NCBI GenBank assembly: GCA_018646195.1 | Contig: JABGVH010000230.1 | Coordinates: forward strand, 1 to 42,966 | Reading direction: 5' to 3' | Origin: Halobacteriovoraceae bacterium | GTDB lineage: Bacteria; Bdellovibrionota; Bacteriovoracia; Bacteriovoracales; Bacteriovoracaceae | DNA length: 42,966 nucleotides | Part shown: one piece after another, positions 1 to 7,265 of the stretch | Numbering within the stretch: position 1 is the first letter of the stretch | How the letters are laid out: the number at the start of each line of letters is the position of its first letter | The notes under the pieces: generated by a model | Told to the model about the DNA's origin: nothing | What the model saw: only the letters and a program-made list of their open reading frames with translations | Database searches by the model: none | Program-made: the position numbers and the translations under genes

Positions 1-92
1 AATAAAAGTGAGCTGACCTCCATATCTCCACCTAGCGCTAATAGTCCATTTTCATCCGCCTCATCAACTGGCGGAAAGGCTATTATTGCCAT
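1..92 (-). CDS. aat: Leucyl/phenylalanyl-tRNA--protein transferase, N-terminal fragment
   Basis: Only the first 30 codons lie in the window. The translation starts MAIIAFPPVDEA and continues through NGLLALGGDM, which matches the FPP...GLLA(I/L)GGDL block at the start of the catalytic domain of Aat. Aat adds Leu or Phe to N-terminal Arg or Lys residues and so feeds proteins to ClpS/ClpAP in the N-end rule pathway. Its ATG (92-90) shares a base with the stop codon of the upstream arginase-family gene (TAATG), so the two are translationally coupled. The protein begins almost directly at the FPP motif, so this is a short-N-terminus Aat. The rest of the gene lies beyond position 1. Confidence 0.85.
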   Translation of the reverse strand, partial: MAIIAFPPVDEADENGLLALGGDMEVSSLL

Positions 93-1198
93 TAATCTTC
101 TCCCATCTTGGAAATTATAAAACGTATCAGAGTTGTAGCTGACAATAATGTCGTTTGGGGTTCAGGTGATTCTCCTTTTAAGTCTGTTGCTAAAAAGGGA
201 GCAACTTCTACTAAGTCTGCTCCACCAAAAGGAAAACTAGCTGCAAGCTCTTGAAGAATAATCATTGATTCATGGGGGGACAGTCCATTAAGCTCAGGAG
301 TTCCAGTTGCCGAGGCATAGCTGGCATCAAGGGCATCAATGTCATAGCTTATATAGAGCTCGTCTATAGTATTTTGCTTCAGATAAGCGATTATTTTATC
401 TGCAATTTTAGAGGGCCCTTCTTCTCTTACCTGCTCCGCCCAATATTGCTGTACACCAAATTTATTTTCCCAGTGACCCCTTTCATGGCCAGAGGAGCGA
501 ATGCCAATTTGAATTAAATGCCCAGGAGATAATAAGTCTTCCAAAATATGGGTGCACCAGGATCCGAAGCAAATATCAATTCCCATGCGTTCTTCTAGGA
601 GATCTGTGTGGGCATCAAAGTGGATCAAGGCGACTTTCTTACCCTGGGCCTTCTTTGCTTTTAAATAGCTTTTTGTAAGTGGATAGGAGACCGAATGATC
701 CCCTCCCAGCGAAAATAGTTTTTTATCTGAAAAAGTAGCGTAGTAGGAATTGCAAAAATCTTCTGTAATTGAGAGGGGACTAACAGGCAGTGGGAATTCG
801 CCATCTTGATAGAGTGCTTTGCGACAACTCTCAATTGTCTCTTGATTAAGGTACTTGTCCAATAATAGGTGTGGGATTACTCGAACATCACCCAGGTCGT
901 GATACTTCAGATCTTCTTTAATGAGTTCAGAGCGTAAAAACAGAGGTCCCCAATTGGCGCCTCGAAGAATACCCCCGCCACAGTCTGAGGGAATGCCTAA
1001 AAGGGCAACCTTAGAATCTGCAAGCTTCTCCATATCGGCCTGCCATTTCTCATGGACTCCCAAAGAGCTGCCATAGAGCTGTTTCCAAAAGGCTTCCTTT
1101 CGCTCTTTGGCGGTATTGACCGTAAAGACACCATTTCCCGGGGGACAAAGGTAGCGATTCATCTTCTCTTTTAGAGTTTTTAGATTGTTTTCCGACAT
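92..1198 (-). CDS. Arginase/agmatinase/formiminoglutamase-family ureohydrolase
   Basis: This 368-residue protein has the binuclear-manganese ureohydrolase signature. The motifs are GGDHS (His about residue 168), DAHTD (Asp195, His197, Asp199) and SYDIDALD (Asp286, Asp288), followed by GTPELNGLSP. The family hydrolyses guanidino or formimino groups (arginine, agmatine, formiminoglutamate). The motifs do not tell these substrates apart. An N-terminal extension of about 60 residues precedes the usual LLGIPSD start of the fold. The start is ATG at 1198 with only a weak ribosome-binding site. The stop overlaps the start of aat. No other hut, arginine or polyamine genes are visible nearby. The family is clear; the exact substrate is not. 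Confidence 0.9.
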   Translation of the reverse strand: MSENNLKTLKEKMNRYLCPPGNGVFTVNTAKERKEAFWKQLYGSSLGVHEKWQADMEKLADSKVALLGIPSDCGGGILRGANWGPLFLRSELIKEDLKYHDLGDVRVIPHLLLDKYLNQETIESCRKALYQDGEFPLPVSPLSITEDFCNSYYATFSDKKLFSLGGDHSVSYPLTKSYLKAKKAQGKKVALIHFDAHTDLLEERMGIDICFGSWCTHILEDLLSPGHLIQIGIRSSGHERGHWENKFGVQQYWAEQVREEGPSKIADKIIAYLKQNTIDELYISYDIDALDASYASATGTPELNGLSPHESMIILQELAASFPFGGADLVEVAPFLATDLKGESPEPQTTLLSATTLIRFIISKMGED

Positions 1199-1300
1199 CA
1201 GAAAAGCCTAGCATGAAACCCCTAATATTGGCAGTTTGTGAGCTCACTGCTGGCAGTAAAACGCCTTATTTCAACAATATGGGCCAGTATGTCGAATTTC

Positions 1301-1330
1301 TTGGGGGCCAGTGTAAATGAGTGGGATAAT
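1301..1330 (+). promoter_or_regulatory. Putative sigma-70 promoter with extended -10, next to a start codon
   Basis: TTGGGG (1301-1306), an 18-nt spacer, then GATAAT (1325-1330) preceded by TGG, which gives an extended -10 (TGn). Only 6 nt separate the -10 box from the ATG at 1337, so transcription would be expected to start at or very near the A of the ATG. There is no Shine-Dalgarno sequence in that gap. Confidence 0.4.
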
Positions 1331-1336
1331 AGTAAT

Positions 1337-2908
1337 ATGAAAATTCTTCTCCCCACGTTCATGACTCTTTTTAGTCTGGCCCTTTGGGCCCAGAATAGCT
1401 CTGGATTTGGCACGGGCAAGGTCATTGTCGATAGCGATGAAGTCCAGACGATTAGCTATAATTATGAAAAGCTCAATCAATGGCAAGGAGACAGCTGTAG
1501 GGTCGACCTTAAAAACCATCGTAAATTATTTGAGCTCTATCGTGGCAGTTTCCACACAATTACTGGATTCCAGTGGTTGGCCCATAGCCACCCTGCGATT
1601 GATGACCCCCATGGTTTTAACTTCGCCATGCATCGGATGTCGGCCAAAATTTATCGAGACGATATCGAGGCCCAGGACTTTATAGAATCCAAAGTTGATC
1701 CACTAAAAGATATGCATGACGAGTGGCTAAAAAGTAATTATCCAGGCAATGCCTTGGGAGATAAGTATCTCGAGTTTATTGCAAAATCTCAAGAAGAGGT
1801 AATAAAGAAATTAAAGCTAATGATTCTAAATCATACTGATAATGCGAAAGACCTGGAAAATATGATTGTCGCCTTGAGAATGGGAACTTTGAGAAAGGAG
1901 CTTGCACCGACAAAAGCAGGTGCGGCTGTTAAATTACTTAGAGATGAAGGCGTATTGATGGAGGCAGTATACTCCTCCCAAGAATACACCAATAGGCATA
2001 ATGAAAGTTGTATGTGGAATCCAGATAAGGCCATTTCTTACCCGTCACCGTTTTGCGGCAGAGTTTATATGCAGAAAGATCTTGTCTTACTTGAGCGCTG
2101 CCCTGGAGATATTCACCCCTTTACCACAAAACATCACAAGTTCCCTCAGAAGCTTTTTCGCTTTAAAAAAGTAAAAACATGTCCTCTTCAAAAATTCCAA
2201 TGCAACCCTGGCTGCTTTAGAGAGTGTATTAAGTACAATAAATTTAGTAAAATGAAAATTCCCCCCAAGGACGCCAGCTATTGCGGAAAAATGGCCGACC
2301 CTCTTTTTCCGGCTAAACTTAGAGACCGAAAAAAGAAAGTGGCGAGTACTATTGAAGGATACTTTGATAAAATCCAAATTAATTTTCAAGCCGAAGAAGA
2401 TGTTTTTAGAATTATTAAAAAAGCAGGAATTGATTTTTATAAAACATCTGGTGAAATGCAGAAAGGTAATTGTTACCTAGGAAAATGGAAAGTCGCCAAT
2501 AAGGTTCTCGATAATACTAAAAAACTAATTTCTGCACTTAACAATTACGTCGCCTTCTATACTCAAGCGGGTATTTGTCATAGGAAGTTGGCACAGAAGG
2601 AGAGAGATCGAACGACCAATCATCAATTTATCTTAAAAGATGAGGAGAAGCCGGTAAAATCTGATTTTGCTGGAGTAGATGATCCTATAAATATAAATAA
2701 TGAAGGGGAAAATAATCGCGAGGCTGAAACTGATCAGATAAATTTCTCTGCCGCCAGTAAGTCGGCCCTCCCGGCCTATAAAAAATTTACCGCCAATAAA
2801 GACCAACAATATAAAATCACTAGTAAAGATAGCACTTTAAGTAAAATTTCCAAAAGTTATAAGAGTTCTGCCTGGTCTGATCTCTTGGACACTCAGTACT
2901 TTAACTAA
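1337..2908 (+). CDS. Secreted protein of unknown function, 523 aa
   Basis: I do not recognise this protein. The reading frame is open from 1238, but the ATG at 1337 is preferred because it begins a clear Sec signal peptide: MKILL, a hydrophobic stretch, then LWAQ, with likely cleavage before NSSGFG. The mature part is charged and mostly helical in character, with a Cys-rich middle block (about residues 220-320, including PLQKF-C-NPG-C-FRE-C spacing) that suggests disulphides in the periplasm or outside the cell. The C-terminal 100 residues are hydrophilic and low in complexity. The gene is divergent from the arginase gene and carries its own promoter-like sequence directly before the ATG, so the mRNA may be leaderless. 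Confidence 0.75.
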   Translation: MKILLPTFMTLFSLALWAQNSSGFGTGKVIVDSDEVQTISYNYEKLNQWQGDSCRVDLKNHRKLFELYRGSFHTITGFQWLAHSHPAIDDPHGFNFAMHRMSAKIYRDDIEAQDFIESKVDPLKDMHDEWLKSNYPGNALGDKYLEFIAKSQEEVIKKLKLMILNHTDNAKDLENMIVALRMGTLRKELAPTKAGAAVKLLRDEGVLMEAVYSSQEYTNRHNESCMWNPDKAISYPSPFCGRVYMQKDLVLLERCPGDIHPFTTKHHKFPQKLFRFKKVKTCPLQKFQCNPGCFRECIKYNKFSKMKIPPKDASYCGKMADPLFPAKLRDRKKKVASTIEGYFDKIQINFQAEEDVFRIIKKAGIDFYKTSGEMQKGNCYLGKWKVANKVLDNTKKLISALNNYVAFYTQAGICHRKLAQKERDRTTNHQFILKDEEKPVKSDFAGVDDPININNEGENNREAETDQINFSAASKSALPAYKKFTANKDQQYKITSKDSTLSKISKSYKSSAWSDLLDTQYFN

Positions 2909-2928
2909 TTCTGAAGCACCGCATTTTT

Positions 2929-2957
2929 TTGTCAAATGAACTCCTTTAGGGGACAAT
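2929..2957 (+). promoter_or_regulatory. Putative sigma-70 promoter for the aldolase/deaminase operon
   Basis: TTGTCA (2929-2934), a 17-nt spacer, then GACAAT (2952-2957). The predicted start of transcription is about 2964. A strong ribosome-binding site (GAAGGAGA) follows just ahead of the ATG at 2973, so the leader would be very short. Confidence 0.5.
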
Positions 2958-2972
2958 CCGCCGAAGGAGAGA

Positions 2973-4961
2973 ATGGTGAAAAATCGTTGGAATGATGCTG
3001 AGGCTCAGGCCTTTTTGGAGAGTCCTTTAGAACTAAGGGCCTATACTTCTCGCTTATTGGGTCAAGAAGAAGACCTGGTCTTACATGGTGGGGGAAATAC
3101 TTCCGTTAAGAAAATGGAACTGGGTATTTTTGGCGGAGAAGCAGAGATTCTCTATGTCAAAGGTAGTGGCTGGGATTTAAAAACCATAAAGGCCGAAGGG
3201 TTCTCAGCTTGTAGGCTAAATTATTTAAAAAAGTTAGCTGCACTTGAGAACCTAGATGATGTGACCATGATGAGAGAATTAAAAAAATCTCAATTGGATC
3301 CAAGTGCCCCAGCTCCCTCTGTTGAAGCTTTACTTCATGCACTTATCCCTTTCAAAGTTGTTGATCATACTCATGCCGACGCAGTGGTGGCCCTCAGTAA
3401 TACACCGAAAGGTGAGGCATTAATTAAAAGTATTTATGGTGAAAAAATATTAGTACTCCCTTATACCATGCCAGGCTTTATTCTTTCTAAACAAGTTTTT
3501 GAGGCCACCCAAGGGATAGACTGGGATTCGCTAGAGGGAATCATACTTTTACATCATGGAGTTTTTACATTTAGCGATAATGCTAAAGTTGCTTATGACA
3601 AAATGATCGAACTGGTTACTAAAGCAGAGGATTATCTTAGTAAAGAAGGAGCGCTTGCTGCCCCAGTGAAAACATCAGCCGGAGTTTTCTCCTCTATTGC
3701 TCTAGCAAAGTTACGTAAAATAGCTTCAGACAAATTTAAACGGCCTATGATTGCAAGTTTTAAAGGAAATGAGACGCTTGTAGGTTTTAGCCAAAACAAG
3801 CTACTTGATAAAATTGCAACACAGGGTTGTCTTACCCCGGATCATGTTATCCAAACCAAAAGAATCCCATTTATTTTAGATAGTGAAGAAGATGATTTTG
3901 GCAAGGCACTTGACCAATATGAGGAAAACTATAAAAAGTATTTTAAGAAGCATGGTAGCGAAAGTCTGACCTGCTTAGATACTGCCCCTCGTTTTGGATT
4001 TGTTAAAAACTGTGGGTTAGTGGCCTTTGCCCCTAATTTAAAAAGAAATAAAATTATCGTTGATATTGTTGAGCATACCGCTAAGGCCATCCAATGGTCA
4101 GAACACTTAGGGGGATGGAGAGCTCTTCCGGCGCAAGATATTTTTGATTTGGAGTATTGGGAGCTGGAGCAGGCCAAACTTAAAAAAGGTGGTAACCCAC
4201 CTGAGTTCGAAGGAAAAATTGCACTAGTCACTGGGGCGGCATCAGGAATAGGTAGAGCGACAGTCGAAAGCTTACTAGAAAGTGGAGCAGTAGTTGCCGC
4301 TCTCGATATTAATCCTAAGGTAAAAGAAGTATTTAGTGACTCAAAAGCAGTTTTACCTATTGTATGTGATCTCACTAATCGAGAGGCAATACAATTAGCT
4401 CTCGATCACACTGTTCAAAACTTTGGTGGTTTGGATATCGTAGTTTCTAATGCCGGAAGTTTTCCAAAAAGTGCACGTCTTTCGGAATTATCTGACGACG
4501 ATTTTGATCGATCCCTTCAAATAAACCTTTCTTCCCACCAAAAATTATTAAGGGAATCCTCTGCCTTTTTAAAAGAGGGAGTAGACCCTTCCTTTATCAT
4601 CGTGGGGTCGAAGAATGTAGCTGCACCTGGGCCAGGTGCAGGGGCATATTCTGCTGCAAAAGCTGGACTTAACCAATTAGCTAGAATTGCTGCACTCGAA
4701 TTAGGTGAGTATGGTATCCGAGTAAATTCGGTTCATCCAAATGCTGTGTTTGATACTGGAATTTGGAATGATGAAGTCTTGGAAGCTAGAGCGAAGAATT
4801 ATAAAATGAGTGTAGAAGAATATAAAAAAAATAACGTCCTAAAAACCATCATTACCTCTAGTCATGTAGCAGACCTCATCAAAAACCTCTGCGGCGCCAC
4901 ATTTTTAAAAACGACAGGGGCACAAATACCTATAGATGGCGGTAACGAGCGGGTCATTTGA
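2973..4961 (+). CDS. Bifunctional class II aldolase / short-chain dehydrogenase (RhaD-AdhC-like fusion)
   Basis: This is a 662-residue fusion. Residues 1-400 form a class II (zinc) aldolase with the GGGNTSVK phosphate-binding loop near 39-46, the metal ligands His132 and His134 in DHTHAD, and a third His in LLHHGVF (about 194-195). Residues 410-662 form an SDR with TGAASGIG (420-427), NAG (493-495), Ser546, and the YSAAK catalytic pair Tyr559/Lys563. Family members named rhamnulose-1-phosphate aldolase/lactaldehyde dehydrogenase cleave a ketose 1-phosphate to DHAP and a short aldehyde, which the SDR half then oxidises or reduces. No rhamnose isomerase or kinase is nearby. The gene is coupled (TGATG) to a deaminase, so the true substrate may not be rhamnulose 1-phosphate. 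A strong ribosome-binding site supports the start. Confidence 0.9.
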   Translation: MVKNRWNDAEAQAFLESPLELRAYTSRLLGQEEDLVLHGGGNTSVKKMELGIFGGEAEILYVKGSGWDLKTIKAEGFSACRLNYLKKLAALENLDDVTMMRELKKSQLDPSAPAPSVEALLHALIPFKVVDHTHADAVVALSNTPKGEALIKSIYGEKILVLPYTMPGFILSKQVFEATQGIDWDSLEGIILLHHGVFTFSDNAKVAYDKMIELVTKAEDYLSKEGALAAPVKTSAGVFSSIALAKLRKIASDKFKRPMIASFKGNETLVGFSQNKLLDKIATQGCLTPDHVIQTKRIPFILDSEEDDFGKALDQYEENYKKYFKKHGSESLTCLDTAPRFGFVKNCGLVAFAPNLKRNKIIVDIVEHTAKAIQWSEHLGGWRALPAQDIFDLEYWELEQAKLKKGGNPPEFEGKIALVTGAASGIGRATVESLLESGAVVAALDINPKVKEVFSDSKAVLPIVCDLTNREAIQLALDHTVQNFGGLDIVVSNAGSFPKSARLSELSDDDFDRSLQINLSSHQKLLRESSAFLKEGVDPSFIIVGSKNVAAPGPGAGAYSAAKAGLNQLARIAALELGEYGIRVNSVHPNAVFDTGIWNDEVLEARAKNYKMSVEEYKKNNVLKTIITSSHVADLIKNLCGATFLKTTGAQIPIDGGNERVI

Positions 4962-5869
4962 TGGAGATACCAAAAAGAGCAGACCTTCACCGGCACCTTG
5001 ATGGCTCCTTGAGACTTGAAACTGTGCATGAGCTCGGGCAAAAATTTAATATTGCCATTCCTGACGAGCTTTTCTTCAAGCCCAATATGACTCTCGATAT
5101 TGCTATTTCATATTTCACGACAACGCTAGCGCTCTTACAGGAAAAAGCAGAAATAACCCGAGTCACCTCAGAAATTTGTGAAGATGCCAAGGCCGAAGGG
5201 GTAGACCATCTTGAAATTCGATTCGGACCAGCGCTGCACCTGTTAAAAGGCCTGGTATTAGAAGAAGTAGTAGACGCGGCATTAGAAGGCGCCAATAACC
5301 AAGCTGGCCTAATACTTTGCGGGATGTATGGAGATGATCCGAAACTAATTGAACAGTTTGTAGAGATAGCGAAAACTCGAAACGGCGTAGTAGCAATTGA
5401 TATGGCAGATGGACCACATGATGGGGATACCTTCGATTTAAAGGATTATGCTCCGGCCTATTTAAAAGCTAAAGATTATGGAATACATAGAACTGTTCAT
5501 GCCAGTGAGGGGAGAAGTCCAAAAGAAATAATTACAGCTGTTCGCCAATTGCACGCAGAGAGACTTGGCCACGCGACCACCCTGCTCGAGGATCCAGAAG
5601 CGCTAGAGCTAGTTCTAAAAAATGAAGTAACTATAGAATCCTGCCCCACTTCAAATCTACAATGTGGAGTTGTTCCGATATTCGAAGAGCATCCAGTTGG
5701 CGAATGGTTGGATAAGGGGGTCCGGGTATGCCTCAATACTGACAATACCCTCTTCTCCCAAGTGACAAGCTACCAAGAGCACCTCAAGGCGCTTAAAATA
5801 GCTAATATGGACTCTGAGAAGCTCTTAAAATGCATTGAATTCGGTCATTTAGCTGCATTTTCACGTTAG
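4961..5869 (+). CDS. add: Adenosine deaminase-family aminohydrolase
   Basis: This 302-residue protein is a metal-dependent deaminase of the adenosine deaminase family. Visible motifs are HRHLDGSL (zinc ligands His10 and His12), HASEG (His plus catalytic Glu region), ERLGHA, SCPTSN, and CLNTDN, which holds the metal-binding Asp. NTDN replaces the NTDDP of the E. coli enzyme; Asn in this position also occurs in other bacterial members. The ATG at 4961 overlaps the stop of the aldolase/SDR gene (TGATG), so it is translated from the same mRNA. A TTG one codon earlier is less likely. The family deaminates adenosine, deoxyadenosine, 5'-deoxyadenosine or methylthioadenosine; the sequence alone does not decide which. 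The aldolase partner makes a 5'-modified nucleoside worth considering. Confidence 0.85.
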   Translation: MEIPKRADLHRHLDGSLRLETVHELGQKFNIAIPDELFFKPNMTLDIAISYFTTTLALLQEKAEITRVTSEICEDAKAEGVDHLEIRFGPALHLLKGLVLEEVVDAALEGANNQAGLILCGMYGDDPKLIEQFVEIAKTRNGVVAIDMADGPHDGDTFDLKDYAPAYLKAKDYGIHRTVHASEGRSPKEIITAVRQLHAERLGHATTLLEDPEALELVLKNEVTIESCPTSNLQCGVVPIFEEHPVGEWLDKGVRVCLNTDNTLFSQVTSYQEHLKALKIANMDSEKLLKCIEFGHLAAFSR

Positions 5870-5878
5870 TGGTATAAT
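5870..5878 (+). promoter_or_regulatory. Extended -10 promoter directly before a start codon
   Basis: TGGTATAAT is a perfect extended -10 (TGn plus TATAAT at 5873-5878). It is followed by only GGGTCT before the ATG at 5885. No good -35 box is visible, which is usual for extended -10 promoters. The expected transcription start falls on the ATG. Confidence 0.5.
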
Positions 5879-5884
5879 GGGTCT

Positions 5885-6310
5885 ATGAAGTATTTTTCCC
5901 TTATAGCGCTATCCTACCTATTTTTAGCGGTTCAGGTTTCTTGGGCCAAGAAGTCTTATATGCAAGAATCCTGTGAAAGCCGCGGTCATAAATGGACAGG
6001 AAAATACTGTAAAGAAGAGAAGTCGGGGTCTAATACTTTCCGTACAAATAGGGCCATGCGAAGGGCCTGCGAACATGGAGATGGTGGCACGGTTAAGTCG
6101 AGAGTCGTCAATGGAAAGACTGTATTTGTCTGCAATAAAAAAGGCTCCTCAAGCACTTCGGATTATAATCAAAAGAAGGAAGCTGAAAACGATAGTACTG
6201 AAGATGAAAGCGAAGAAGCTCGGGAGGCCAAGAACGAGGAAGAGCGAAAAGCTTATAATAAAAAATATGTGCAAGAAGATGAAGAAGAGGATGACGAAGA
6301 CGAAGAATAG
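5885..6310 (+). CDS. Small secreted protein with acidic C-terminal tail
   Basis: This 141-residue protein is not recognised. It has a signal peptide (MKYFSLIAL...VSWA, cleavage before KKSYM). A central part with four Cys and basic residues follows (ESCESRGHKW, YCKEE, RRACEHGDG, FVCNKKG), and then a long acidic tail ending in a run of Asp and Glu (about residues 100-141). The Cys spacing suggests a small disulphide-bonded fold. It lies 15 nt after the deaminase gene but has its own extended -10 and no ribosome-binding site. It is probably periplasmic or external. A charged tail of this kind could bind cations or a basic partner, but that is only a guess. Confidence 0.7.
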   Translation: MKYFSLIALSYLFLAVQVSWAKKSYMQESCESRGHKWTGKYCKEEKSGSNTFRTNRAMRRACEHGDGGTVKSRVVNGKTVFVCNKKGSSSTSDYNQKKEAENDSTEDESEEAREAKNEEERKAYNKKYVQEDEEEDDEDEE

Positions 6311-6338
6311 CTGGCGGCCGAAGCATTCGAAATTTCGG

Positions 6339-7265
6339 TTAAATTAATTTTTGTTTTAAATTCAGTCCATTATATTTAACCTCAAATTGTGAATTACTTA
6401 AGTTGAGATAATCTGTTAAAACAGTTTTTTCGAAGGATAGAATCTCATCGTCAAGAGTTTGATAGACTCCTGCGGTATGAGAAGAGAGAAAGATATTTTC
6501 AAGGTGGCTAAATATTTTTTCGTCGAAAGGCTCATTCTGAAAGACGTCTAAATAGGCCCTTGCTTTGGGGCGTTCATTCAATACCTCAATCAAATCCCCC
6601 ACTACAATATGTTTGCCCCTCGCTCCGTTTATCAAAATGAAGTTTTTTGAAAGTTTAGTCAGGAAGTCTTTATTAATCATATTTCTATTATCAGGGGTCA
6701 GCGCTGCCGCATTTATTACAATATCTACATCCTCAAGATCTAAAAGGTCCTTACCCTTTAGTGGATCATAAATTGAGAGGTTTGCTTGCAGCGCCGTCAA
6801 GGCCTGCTCGATAATTTTACCAATATGGCCATTTCCTAAGAGAAGAATCTTTTTCTCTTTTAAAAGCTGGCGGCTCCAGTTTCGACTTGGGTCCCAATTA
6901 CTTCTAAAGGGGGGTTGTAGTGAATGGAATAGGCAACTTAAAGAATATTGTGCTACCGCTTGAGCGCGGATGGGGTTACCTAAGATTATAGGGAACTGAC
7001 ATTGCTGAACCCAATGCTTAGCAAAGTTATCGTAGCCTGAGTTTGGATGAATTATTAATTTTAGGCGGGATAGCAAATCTTTTGGAAGCTCTTCAATTAC
7101 TGTATTAGAAGTTGTAATGAGACAATTGATTTCGGGGGTTATTTCCTTAGAGTAAGAAAGTCCAGAAATTGAATTTAAATACTCTTTCTCTTGTTGTTTA
7201 AAGTCTTTGGCCTGATAGCCTGAAACATTGCAACGATAAATAATGAGGTTAGAAGCCTTCTCCAA
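6339..7265 (-). CDS. D-2-hydroxyacid dehydrogenase-family (NAD-binding) protein
   Basis: The C-terminal half holds a Rossmann motif, LLGNGHIGKIIEQAL, then VDIVINAAALTPDNRNMI and FILINGARG, and SSHTAGVY near the end, where the catalytic His of D-isomer-specific 2-hydroxyacid dehydrogenases is found. The substrate cannot be told. The frame is open up to 7412, deep inside the upstream gene. I prefer the TTG at 7265 (308 aa), which has AAGGAG 9 nt upstream and overlaps the upstream gene by 17 nt. The ATG at 7295 has no ribosome-binding site but is possible. The first domain is divergent and the family match rests on the NAD domain, so a non-canonical member is likely. It is coupled to the YiiX-like gene upstream. 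Confidence 0.75.
   Translation of the reverse strand: MEKASNLIIYRCNVSGYQAKDFKQQEKEYLNSISGLSYSKEITPEINCLITTSNTVIEELPKDLLSRLKLIIHPNSGYDNFAKHWVQQCQFPIILGNPIRAQAVAQYSLSCLFHSLQPPFRSNWDPSRNWSRQLLKEKKILLLGNGHIGKIIEQALTALQANLSIYDPLKGKDLLDLEDVDIVINAAALTPDNRNMINKDFLTKLSKNFILINGARGKHIVVGDLIEVLNERPKARAYLDVFQNEPFDEKIFSHLENIFLSSHTAGVYQTLDDEILSFEKTVLTDYLNLSNSQFEVKYNGLNLKQKLI

Noticed and set aside
3929-4375. Minus-strand frame of 148 codons inside the aldolase/SDR gene
   Set aside because: It lies wholly inside a well-supported gene, and its product is low in family features.
6311-6355. Weak CCGAA/TTCGG hairpin between convergent genes
   Set aside because: A 5-bp stem with a long loop and an interrupted T-run is too weak to call a terminator, though it could be one.
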